A model generated the notes under the pieces. It worked only from the letters and a program-made list of their open reading frames with translations. It was not told the DNA's origin and made no database searches. The translations under genes were made by a program, and so were the position numbers. From Dromaius novaehollandiae (lineage: Eukaryota > Chordata > Aves > Casuariiformes > Dromaiidae), in contig NC_088108.1 in NCBI RefSeq assembly GCF_036370855.1, positions 14,655,448 through 14,719,447 on the forward strand: a stretch of DNA of 64,000 nucleotides. Reading direction: 5' to 3'. Numbering within the stretch: the stretch's first letter is position 1; the number at the start of each line of letters is the position of its first letter. Of the stretch, positions 25,271-40,524 are shown piece after piece.

Positions 25271-25315
25271 CCTTATAGATGAGGAAACTGAGGCAGTGTC
25301 GGAGCAAGTGAGTTG
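25271..25315 (+). repeat. MIR-like SINE relic
   Basis: TATAGATGAGGAAACTGAGG followed by GGAGCAAGTGAGTTG resembles the MIR core (ACAGATGAGGAAACTGAGGC ... AAGTGACTTG). It is the best-preserved copy in the window. Confidence 0.55.
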
Positions 25316-26596
25316 TACCTTCACCCAGCACAAGGGGCAGAGAGGACAGGCTCTAGGGGGACAATCCCTCTAGACCAGACCCAGTCCCAGCAGCCACACT
25401 CCCACTTTCCAGGCTGCAATACAGCAGCTGGGTTGGCAGCCAAAGGCACTACCCGACCTGTCCAGCAAACGATCCCTGTGCTGCAAGTCCATGTTGGGGC
25501 TGCCTGGGCTCAGCTCCCCAGCAAGGTCCCGCTGCAATCCTCATCACTCTCACTGCTCGTTCTAGTGCCCCCAGCTACACAACCAGCCATGGGAGGGAGC
25601 AGCAGCAGGCCCTCCATGGCCATGGCCACCAAGCTCTCTGCCCACCACAGGGTCTCAAAAGACAGCAGGGTCCCACAACCCCCCATGCCTGCTCTGCCTG
25701 ATGAAAAGCCTTGAAGAGGGCCAGGCAGGACAGAGAGATTTGGGGTAGGGAAGGGAGCACTGTTATCTGCTCCAGGTAGAGAGGGTCCATCCACTTCCTC
25801 CTGCCTGAAGGAGATAGTGATTCACAACTGAACACTGGGAGAACAACTGAGATGGAGGCTTGCACAGGACCACTCTGTAACTGCATCCCACCTGTGTGGG
25901 AGACAGCAGGCAGGCAAGCCTCCCAGAGACAGCAGTATCCCTGCTGTTTAAAGCCAAAGGACCACCTTTGACTCCAAGTCAGAGAAAACCCCACCAGCCA
26001 GCTCCGCCACAACCAGCCCCCCTGCTCCCAGCACACTCTGGAGGGCTCTGCACTCCCCGCCTTGGCACCCTGCAGCAGGAAAGCAGAGGCCATCAGGAAG
26101 GGAACTGCTGGGACACTATTCCAGTCACTCACCTCATGGACAAGATCACCACCAGCCTCCCCTCCTTTCAAAAGGGATCTAGATCACAGAACACTTCCCA
26201 AGCTGCTCCTCCCTGTTCTCCAAACAAACAATACCACCACAGGCAACACAGGACAGACCAAGCTACCCACTCCCACCTAGCAGATAACCCGCACACACGG
26301 GGAACTTTCTTTCCTGAATGCAAAGTGTGGACACCGACTGTGAGAACAGAGAGAAATTCACAGCACCCCTCCTGCATCCCCAACTCCTAATCAGAGCCCC
26401 AAGCAGCAAAACAGGGTCTGGTGAAGACTGAGGTCTCAGCACATCATGAACTGGCTCCAGTGAACTTGGGCATGCAAAGGAACAACCCCAAAGACCCCTT
26501 CTGTCCCAACACCAGTCCCACAGGTGCCTCAGGCCCATGAGCCAGTGTGTACACACAGTAGGGCCCCACAGAGCCCCAGGGAGGCAGCAAGGCTGT

Positions 26597-26602
26597 TTTA
26601 AT
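26597..26602 (-). terminator. Candidate PRRG3 poly(A) signal (ATTAAA)
   Basis: ATTAAA on the minus strand, about 370 nt beyond the PRRG3 stop codon. It is the common variant of the poly(A) signal. No better AATAAA was found closer to the stop on this strand. Confidence 0.35.
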
Positions 26603-26968
26603 CACAGGAAATGTTATGTCTTTTTGAAGGGAAGGGAAGGAAATCAAATGCACCATGGGGAGACCCCCGCATTGAGCCAGTAACAAGCTGCCACTCTGCT
26701 CTGGCTGCTACAGCACTTATGTGTGTGGAGAGCAGGGGGAAGGAGATGTCTGGCTGGACTCCAGAGCCATCCCGTTTCCCATCCCCACCCCCACTTTGGG
26801 ACAGCTGTTTTTGGTAAGGAGGGTAAGGCTATTCTGTGATGGCACCAGCTTGTACAAGTGAGATGGGGTGCTGATTGGCACAGGAAGGGGGTCCCAGGCA
26901 CAGTGAGGGATGGGTGTGGGTGTGAGCGCTGGAATGTGTGAAGTGGCAGGAGGGAGGCATCAGACCCG

Positions 26969-32946
<5,978 letters not shown>

Positions 32947-35900
32947 GCTGCCTCACTCGGCTACTGGGGGCTCCCACCTACCTGCAGGGAAGAAAACAGG
33001 AGAGTCACTGAGAGCTCAGACTTCAGCCCAGCAGTCCCTGAAGCCAAAGCCCTCCAAAACCCAGGGTCAGATCCATGCAGAAAGCAGGGTGCTATCTGGT
33101 GGACCCATGACTGGTCTCAGTCAAGCACTACCTTTTCCAAGAGCCAAGGACTCAATCAGCCTCCCCACCCACCATATGGCTGGAGAGCCCAAAGCTGCCC
33201 AGGGTACCCTCAGCTCTCAGGGAACAGCCCGCATCACACAGCAATCTCCCATCTCCCAGCAGGAAGCTGTTTGGACATGGCCAATCTATGCTGAATTTCC
33301 AGGGCCCATGGCAGAAGGAGGCCAGAAGTACCGCAAGAACGCCCTCAATAGGAGACAGGTTTATAACAGGAGTACCCACACAATGCAGAGGAGAGAGGTG
33401 TGGAAGACAGAGGCTCAACAACGTGTTTTGCTATTACTGGCTTTAGTGGTTCATGTTTCCAAACTGCTTCCAAAAATCCAGTGTCCTCAGATTAACAACT
33501 AGATGACTGCCTAGCCAGAAGACATCTGCTCCTCACTCCCTACCTGCAGCCCTCCTAGGAAGGGAGGGCAGAAGGAAAAATCAGACCCAGCCTTGTAACC
33601 TGACAAGCACTTTGCTTTCTTTGAGTCCACAGAAATCAAGGATGTTCAGACAGGGTCAGCTTCTCTAAGAGACAGACTTCAACATAACCAGCATGGGACA
33701 AAGAGAAAAAGGGAGATACTTCCCTTCACTTGATTTGGACATCCGTAAAACAGTCAGTAATACATCTCCACTCAACAAAGAGATGCACATGAAGAGCGAT
33801 TAAGGATGCTCTGCTGAGTGCAGAAAGTGCATCTGACACCATATTCTTCCTCTGCCTGGCCTGCCAGCTGTCACCAGCTGCTTGGGGCAGGTCTCTGCTG
33901 TACCTGTACAGCACCTCGCCCAGTGAGGGCCAGGTTCCTGCCCAAAAAGCCCATCCTAACAGACAGACATCCTAACTAGAGAGGGAAGAACTGAGATCAG
34001 GGAGAAGCCCAGCATCTCATTAGAAGGTCCAGCCTGTGCGTCAGAAGCCGCTGGGAACAGTCTGCTACTCTTCCCTCCCAAAAGAGATTGATGGATACAG
34101 GTAAAGCAGTCATCTTGTTTTAGATCAACTTCACAGTCATACCAATTCTCACTTCTGCAACTCCTACCCACAATCTGCAATAAACATGGCTGTACCATTT
34201 CCTCCACTGCCATAAAGCATACAGCACATTACATAGCAGGAGAGGAAAGGACACATACCTCTTCTAAAAGACATTTGGCCAAGCTAAGAGCAGCAGCAAC
34301 AACGCAGGAGCTGCCTACGCACCCAGGAAGGCAGTTTTTCTGCTGGAACAGCACCTTTTGCACTTCAAAAACTAAACTAACCTAAGACCCACAGGAGTGA
34401 AAACGTATTTCTGCAGAGGCAGATCTTTCTCTGCTTATAGGAGGCATTTTGGGAGGGGGGTTCACGCTTTGTCTTTTCATCATGCTCTAACACTGAGCTA
34501 GATGCATGAGTAGCAAGGTCCTTCCCTTCCACTCCCACATACTACCTACAGACCAGACCCTGGCCAAACTCAGCTCCCCTCACCTTCAAAGGGGCACCTG
34601 TGACAAAAATCACAATTCTGTCAAAAAACACAGGTGACAGGACCAAACTCCTACAGGGATTTATACTGAATGAAGGAGCAAAGGCAGTTAGTAACAACAG
34701 GAATTAAAATACACCCTGACCTAAGATCCAGGACTTTGGATGTTCAGTCTTGACCCAAAAGAACTTTAATTAGCTCAGCTGAAGTGAGGTCAGTGACAGC
34801 ATAAGGCCATTCACTGGGTCAGCAGTGTTAGAAACAAATTTCTTAAAAAGCAAGAATCCAGACACACAGAAGGGTTGAAGCATTGCCACCAAGACAGGCA
34901 GTATCCGTCCTCATCAACAGCCCACTTCTGAGTAAAACTAGCATTTCTCCCTGCCAAAACAAGGTTTCACATGGCTTCTGAGGCTCCTGCACCAGGAATG
35001 GCGAGAGGCCAAACAAGCCTGAAGCAGTGTGGGCAGGCAGCTTCCAGAGCCAGAAAGCAGACTCTTTAAAACAGTTTGTGAAACTGAGATTGCAAAACTC
35101 AGGCTGGAACTCAAGCAGAAGCAGGGGAAATCAACAGAACAGCTGAATTACATAAATCAGATCCGCCATCTCCTATACCTCATGGTCCAGACAAGAAGAC
35201 TGTTCACTTTTCTTTTCCCAAGGAATCGTGTACCTAATCTTGCTTCTCTAAGTGATTTTTATGGATCCCTGAGAGCAGTTTCACAGACCTCCAGGATCCA
35301 TGCATCGCAGGCTGACAATCACTCCCCCACAGGCTGTGTCATCTATAAGCAGAGACTACCTGACCTGCTTTTTCTGTGATCAGTTTTTATTAAGAAAACC
35401 AAGCCCACACAATAAAATACACTGTATGGAAAACTTGCCATAGTTTCCATAACACAAAAACTTTGTACCACAGGCTATTACAGGCAATAAGCACCACATC
35501 CCCCCCATTTGACAGACAGCAGTACTGAGTCACATAAATAACACTGGACATTCAAGACCAGATTTGTCAGTGCCCCAGGCTCCACAACCCATGTGGTACA
35601 TCAGGCAACATGTTTCAGGTGTAAGAGCACAGCGATGATCAGTTTGGGAAGATTTTTTTCTTTATCTTTTTTCCAAAGAGGAGGGCTGATGCACACCATA
35701 TCAGAGCTCAGAGATTGTTTATTCCAGTGCAACAATAAACCAGGTCTACACAAGCCTAAAAGCATGAAAAATGCCAACTTCTGGGTGCATGTGAGAAACA
35801 AGGACATCCCAGATGCTCATTTCTATTTCCACACGCAAATCCTAACCACCTTCACCAGCTCCAGCACCTCAGATGGGCAGGAAAGCTGGGCCACCGCACG

Positions 35901-36560
35901 CTCTGACAACACACGAGTAGCATCCGTTCTGCCTCCGCTCAACCAAACAAGCTGAAAGAAGCCTGAAGCTGGAGGCTGACCTCAGCAGACGCCCACCCAA
36001 TCCAGGTCCCCCCCCCCCCCCCGCTTCCCGACGGGCGAGCGGCATTTGCCTCCTCTATAAATACCCCCATCGATAGGAGGTTGCTAAGGTAACCATGAGG
36101 AGGCGCGAGGCACAGTGATGAGAGAGAGGATGCTGCAGTCACACATTTGTGTCTCCCCCGGGCTCCCCCCATCTCCGCCCCCGCTCTCGTCACTGTTGCC
36201 AAAGGAGGAAATCGTGCTGGTAAAATATGGCGCGTGCGCCGCCCCAGCCCCCAGCAGACTTTGAGCAGGCATGGGGGGAAGAAGGAGGTAGACTAGGAAG
36301 CAGCATCTCTTTACCAGGTTTGGGGGCACTGGTACGGGGTGGGGGGTGATGCGTGGATCACGACACCCTGCAAACACCGGTGACGTGCCACAGCATACAG
36401 AGAGGCTGCTGGATCTCTTGGCACCACATGGTCACAGCTGCCAGCAGCCCAACAAGATTTTAGCAATATTTGGGGTTTTCCGTGCCAAGATCCACATTGA
36501 GGAGAAGAGGCTGCACCAGCTTCACTTGCCAGAGACAGCGGGCGCCTGCAGGGTGCCAGG
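32947..36560. other. Stretch between PRRG3 start codon and C-rich tract
   Basis: Probably the 5'-UTR introns of PRRG3, if transcription starts in the CpG island at 38 kb. An acceptor-like CCCTGCAG at about 32988 would open the exon that carries the PRRG3 ATG. No coding exon was recognised. A TATA-like CTATAAATA (36055-36063) with an RFX-type palindrome (36080-36093) marks a possible small plus-strand promoter. A C run lies at about 36009-36022. Confidence 0.5.
36055..36093 (+). promoter_or_regulatory. TATA-like box plus RFX X-box
   Basis: CTATAAATA at 36055-36063 is followed 17 nt later by GTTGCTAAGGTAAC (36080-36093), a close match to the palindromic RFX X-box. GC-rich sequence surrounds both. 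No open frame of note starts just downstream (the next ATG gives only seven codons), so the transcript driven, if any, is unknown. Confidence 0.35.
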
Positions 36561-36599
36561 AAGCTTCAGCCTCCCAAAACAGCCCTCAGAGCCAATCCC

Positions 36600-37551
36600 A
36601 TGTGGCCTGCCCTCATGCTGTCCCCCAGCCAGCCTCCACCCTGACCCACAGGACCCCCAAGGCAGCCCCTGTCCTCTCCTCCCTCCCCAGTGCCTCCTTC
36701 CTCTGCTCCGCTCCATGTCAGCCTCCTCTCCACCACAGCCCCAACACCGTCCCCGCCCTGCCTCAATGCCCAAGCCCAACCCCAAATCCTCTCCATCATC
36801 CCCAGTTTCTTGTGTCACTACATATTAGGGTCTCCCACTTAGCTTATCTTCCCTACAACCTCTTATCAGTCCAAACACATTCCTAATATGATCTTCCTAC
36901 TTCCAAATGAGCCTCATCTTCACATCCTCTGCCCCACATGCATGGTTCTTCTCTTCCCCAAGTTCCCAACAGCCCCTTCCCTCTCCAGCTCCATGTCTCT
37001 TGATTCCCACCTACAAACCACCGCTATCCTCCCTCCCTACCATGTCACCTTTCCTCCCCTCCCTACAGCCTCTGCCCCATTGCCTCGTTACTCTTCCCAT
37101 ACTTGTACCTTACAGCTCTTGCCCTAAGCACCTCACAGCCCTCCTCATCACCCCAACAGTTCTTAAACCTCCATCATCTCATAACCCACCCCTCACCCAC
37201 AGCTGCCGCCCCGTCCCCAGAACCCCACCATCACTCCACCCTACAAGTCCTGCCCCACCACCCCATGGCCCTCCCCTATAACTCCACAGCGCCTACTCCC
37301 ATCACCCCGTAATCATTCCTGTCATCCCACCCCAAAACTCCTCACCCCCTCATCCCGTAACCCCCACAGCCCCATAACTCCTGCCCCCTTCATCACACAA
37401 TCCTCCTTGTCACCCCACCCCGCAGTTCCTGCTCCCAGCACCCCAGAGCTCACCCCGTCACCTCACCTCAGAACTCCGGCCCTCCTCACCCTCCTTGTCA
37501 CCCCGTCCTACAGCCCCTATCCTGGGCACCCCATAGTCTTCCCCTCCAGCC
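36600..37551. repeat. C-rich, G-poor low-complexity tract
   Basis: Nearly 1 kb in which the plus strand is dominated by C, T and A with few G, built from degenerate 'CCCCA' and 'CCTC' words. It grades into the regular minisatellite that follows. It looks like a decayed older part of the same tandem array, which is an inference. Confidence 0.6.
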
Positions 37552-37935
37552 CACCCCACAGCCCCCTGCCACCCCACAGCTCCGGCCCCTCACCCCACAG
37601 CCCCCTGTCACCCCACAGCTCCAGCCCCTCACCCCACAGCCCCCCGTCACCCCACAGCTCCTGATCCCTCACCCCACAGCCCCCTGTCACCCCACAGCTC
37701 CAGTCCCTCACCCCACAGCCCCCTGTCACCCCACAGCTCCAGCCCCTCACCCCACAGCTCCAGCCCCTCACCCCACAGCCCCCTGCCACCCCACAGCTCC
37801 TGATCCCTCACCCCACAGCCCCCTGCCACCCCACAGCTCCTGATCCCTCACCCCACAGCTCCTGACCCCTCACCCCACAGCCCCCTGCCACCCCGCAGCC
37901 CCGCCCCTCACCCCACAGCCCCCAGTCGCCCCGGG
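37552..37935. repeat. 39-40 nt GC-rich minisatellite
   Basis: About nine head-to-tail copies of a 39-40 nt unit with the words CCACAGCCCCCTG, CACCCCACAGCTCC and CCCCTCACC; two copies are shortened to about 21 nt by loss of the first word. Units differ by a few bases. On the minus strand each unit reads GGGGTGAGGGG, so the array is G-rich and contains repeated 5' splice-site-like sequences. It directly abuts the left-facing CpG promoter. Confidence 0.85.
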
Positions 37936-37948
37936 CCCGCGCCCGTAC

Positions 37949-38350
37949 CTCATGGCGGCTCCTGCCGCCCCTCGCCTCGCCTCGCCTCGCCTCGCGCCCC
38001 GCCGCGCCGCAGCCGCTCCCGCCCGCCAACGGGGAGGGAGGGGCGGGGCGGAGCCGCGCTCCCGCCTCTCCCCACCCAAACGCCGCCTCTCGGCCAATCG
38101 AACCGGCCGCGGCCAGCACGCACCGCCCCCTCATCCTGCTTGCCCAATGGGAGCGCGAAGGGGGAGTGGGCGGACTGCTATGCCCATCCCCCCCCAATCC
38201 AAGCGAGATTGGGCGAGCCTGTACCCAATGGGAGAGTGCCATGGCGGGACCGGGGTTCTGCCGCGGGGGGTGCTGGGAGTTGTAGTGCTGCCGCCTCCCC
38301 CGCCTCCCCGGTGCCGCGCGGCACCCGGGGAGACCCCGGTCACGGCCCAG
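37949..38350 (-). promoter_or_regulatory. CpG-island promoter and first exon, minus strand (probably PRRG3)
   Basis: Dense CpG with several CCAAT boxes (near 38093, 38143, 38196 and 38226), a ZNF143/SBS-type motif ACTACAACTCCCAGCA on the minus strand (38271-38286) and a GCCATGGCGG YY1-like element (about 38239-38248). On the minus strand, a Kozak-like GCCGCCATGAG is followed at once by a donor (GTACGG); the exon side ends at 37949. Spliced to the acceptor near 32988 this gives ATG AGG TAG, a minimal upstream frame, which fits a 5'-UTR exon of PRRG3. Another leftward gene cannot be excluded. (CTCGC)n repeats lie at about 37975-37996. Confidence 0.6.
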
Positions 38351-38428
38351 GGCCGGCCGGGGCGGACAGGTCCCGCCCTCCCTCACGCCGCCGGCGCCCG
38401 GCCCTCGCTGCCCGCGCACGGGGCGCCC

Positions 38429-40041
38429 TCACACCGCCCGGGCTGCGCCGGGTGCCCGCCGCGGGGAGCCTGGCTCCCGGGGGGGCACGGCCTCCTCCTC
38501 CTCCTCCTCGTCGTCCTCCTCCTCCTCGCTGTCCGAGTCGTCGTAGAGGCAGAGCGTGGCCTGCACGGGGAAGCTGTGCAGCAGCCTCTCCCCCACGCTG
38601 TACAGATAGTCGAAGGACTTGGACCTGGGCCAGAGGAGCCTGCGTGGGGAGAGCCGCCCGCCTGAGACCCCCGGCCTCGGGGGGCCCCGGCCCGGCCCGG
38701 CGCTGAGCCCCGCTGGCCGCCGCTGCGGTGGCACCGGGCAGCAGAGGACCCACCTGACCGGGTGGTGGAAGGGCGCCAGCGCCTTGTCCCCCGCCGCGTT
38801 GTCGGGGCCGCCGTCCCCCGCCGCACCGTGGGGCCGAGCCTGCGGAGACACCGCCCGGGTGGGCACCTGCCCGGCATCCCACTGCCCCCCTCCTCCTGTC
38901 ACGGCCCCCGGGGCGCAGGGCCACGCAGCCTCAGGAGGGGGGACGGCAGCGGGGTTGGGGACCTTTTCCAGCCGCCGGGATGGTTTTACACCCGCCCCAG
39001 ACCTTGCAGCCCCCGTGCAACAGCCTTGGAGGCTCAGCCTCCACCGGACCCTGCTTCTCCCCCCGCCTGCGTTGCACGGGCCGTGGTCCCTGCACCCCGC
39101 CGAGGGAGCTGGCATCCAGGCCTCGCCGGCGGGCTGTGTGCCAGCGTAATCTCCCTGCCGCGCTCCAAAGCTCCTGCCCAGACGCCCGCTAACCCCCTGA
39201 GGAATGCCCCCAGCCACCTCTCCGGCCCCCGCGCAGCCCTCCGCACTGCCAGCGGGCTCTGCCCGGCGCTGCCTCCGGCCGTGGGGCACTGTGGGGGCGC
39301 GCAGGCTGCTCCACCGGGGTGTCCCCCGCTTGCTGGCCCTTCTCCTCCTCCTCCTCCTCCTCCTCATGGAGCCCCGCCACCCTCCACGAGGCAGATGGGC
39401 TCGGGCTGACCCCGGCTCGGGGCTGGAGGGGTGTCGGGATGCAGGGACCCTCCGGAGCCTGGGGGCGCTTGTGATGGGTGCAGGCGTCTGGGGCAAGAGG
39501 GCGGTTTTCTGCCTGCCCCGGACGGGGACCCCGATCCCTGTGGTGGGAGAAGGGGGACCCAGCAGGGAGCGTAACACTCACGGTATGCATCTGCGGGCCG
39601 GACGCCTCCTCGTCCCGGGGCAGCCACGGTCTCCAGAGAGGCAGGGCTCTGCGGGGAGAGCGGGCTCAGTGCCACCGCAGCCCTGGCCCGCTCCCCCTCC
39701 ACACACTGTCCCCCCGCACCCCAGCCGCGCGCCCGCACGGGCCCCGGCCCCAGCCCCGCTGGGCCATCGGACGCCTGCGGGTGCACCCGTGCCAGCCCAG
39801 CCCGCAGCACCCGCAGCGCCCCTCTGCCTGCTCCCCCCCCCAAGGGACCTGGCACTGCTCCCCGGGTCTGCGCCCCCTCTCCCAGCCGCAGCCGCTGGGA
39901 TCAGCGCAGCCTTCACCCCCGCGCCCCTGCCCTGCAGCGCCCGCGGTACCTGCCCCCTTGCTCAGGCCGTGGGGCCAGGCCAGTGCCGGCTGCGGGCAGC
40001 CGGGGCCAGGCAGCAGGCAGGCAGCAGGCGGTAGCTTCCAT
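38429..40041 (-). CDS. RIPPLY1: RIPPLY1, Groucho-recruiting repressor of T-box factors (151 aa)
   Basis: Nuclear co-repressor adaptor that turns T-box activators such as TBX6 into repressors during somite formation. Exons: 39950-40041, 39582-39648, 38754-38839 and 38429-38639; all phases agree and give 151 residues, the same length as the human protein as I recall it. The ATG at 40041 has a perfect Kozak context (GCCACCATGG). Exon 2 has the Groucho/TLE-binding motif in LPLWRPWLPRD. Exons 3-4 encode the Ripply homology domain: FHHPVRLLWPRSKSFDYLYS, then FPVQATLCLYDDSDSEEEE, with R split between exons. The acidic run is followed by a Pro/Arg/Ala tail that I do not recall from mammals. The neighbouring CLDN2 and MORC4 identify it as RIPPLY1 rather than RIPPLY2 or RIPPLY3. 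Confidence 0.95.
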
Positions 40042-40102
40042 GGTGGCGGGCAGAGGCGGCAGCGATGTCCCCTCCGAGGCCGCAGCCCCGCGCGAGGATG
40101 CC

Positions 40103-40108
40103 TTTATA
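40103..40108 (-). promoter_or_regulatory. RIPPLY1 TATA box
   Basis: CTATAAAGG on the minus strand, about 62 nt upstream of the RIPPLY1 ATG. Transcription would start near 40072-40078 and leave a 5' UTR of about 35 nt. Flanking DNA is GC-rich. Confidence 0.7.
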
Positions 40109-40177
40109 GCCCCGCGCCGGCTGGTGACTCAAATTCTTCAGGGCAGGGGCCAGGGGTGCGGGGGGCAGCGGTCCCCC

Positions 40178-40187
40178 AGGTGTGAAA
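40178..40187. promoter_or_regulatory. T-box half-site upstream of RIPPLY1
   Basis: AGGTGTGAAA is the consensus T-box half-site. It lies 70 bp upstream of the RIPPLY1 TATA box. TBX6 is known to activate Ripply genes in presomitic mesoderm, so the location fits a direct target site. Two CATTTG E-boxes (40288-40293 and 40374-40379) of the kind bound by Mesp factors and an octamer ATTTGCAT (40375-40382) lie further upstream. Confidence 0.55.
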
Positions 40188-40452
40188 TTTGTCCCAGTTG
40201 TGTAAACAGAGGGTCAGGGGGAGGCTGGGAGCGGCGTGCTGTGATCTCTGGTGGAAAAGCAAAACACAGAAGGGAAAAGTTGGACACCATTTGTGAGAAA
40301 ATCCCCAGGGGGGCCGGGGGGAGCAGCGGAGGGCAGAGACAATTAATGAGGATGATTAAGTGCTCTTTGCAACCATTTGCATAAGGCAGGGGGGACTTGG
40401 GGAGGGAGTGGGAGCACTGGAGCAGCACGATGGGCACGCAGTGGGCATGCAA

Positions 40453-40521
40453 TGGGACAGCGTGGTGGGCAGCAGTGGGACAGCGTGATGGGCAGCAGTG
40501 GGACAGCGTGATGGGCAGCAA
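40453..40521. repeat. Three tandem copies of a 23-nt unit
   Basis: Three consecutive units beginning TGGGACAGCGTG and ending GGGCAGCA(G/A), almost identical, about 400 bp upstream of the RIPPLY1 start. A less regular copy may lie just to the left. Confidence 0.8.
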
Positions 40522-40524
40522 TGG

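Larger units (their letters stand above)
18522..26596. other. Intergenic between FATE1/MFF-like gene and PRRG3
   Basis: This stretch holds the 5' flank of the FATE1/MFF-like gene, a CpG-rich patch around 21.1-22.45 kb, a short local duplication near 22585-22630 (CCCTGTGGC units) and two MIR-like fragments (19074-19096 and 25271-25315). Open reading frames up to about 320 codons occur in GC-rich parts, but none shows protein similarity, splice logic or biased composition. No gene is supported here. Confidence 0.6.

Noticed and set aside
25575-26171. 198-codon minus frame left of PRRG3
   Set aside because: Trp- and Cys-rich, no domain, no splice logic, no relation to the neighbouring genes.
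37517-37829. Trp/Gly-rich repeat protein frames over the minisatellite
   Set aside because: They are translations of the 39-40 nt tandem repeat in several frames, with no start context or conserved feature.
38429-39577. 382-codon continuous minus frame through RIPPLY1
   Set aside because: It reads through the introns between exons 2, 3 and 4. Only the parts between good splice sites match Ripply proteins, and the WRPW exon is in another frame.
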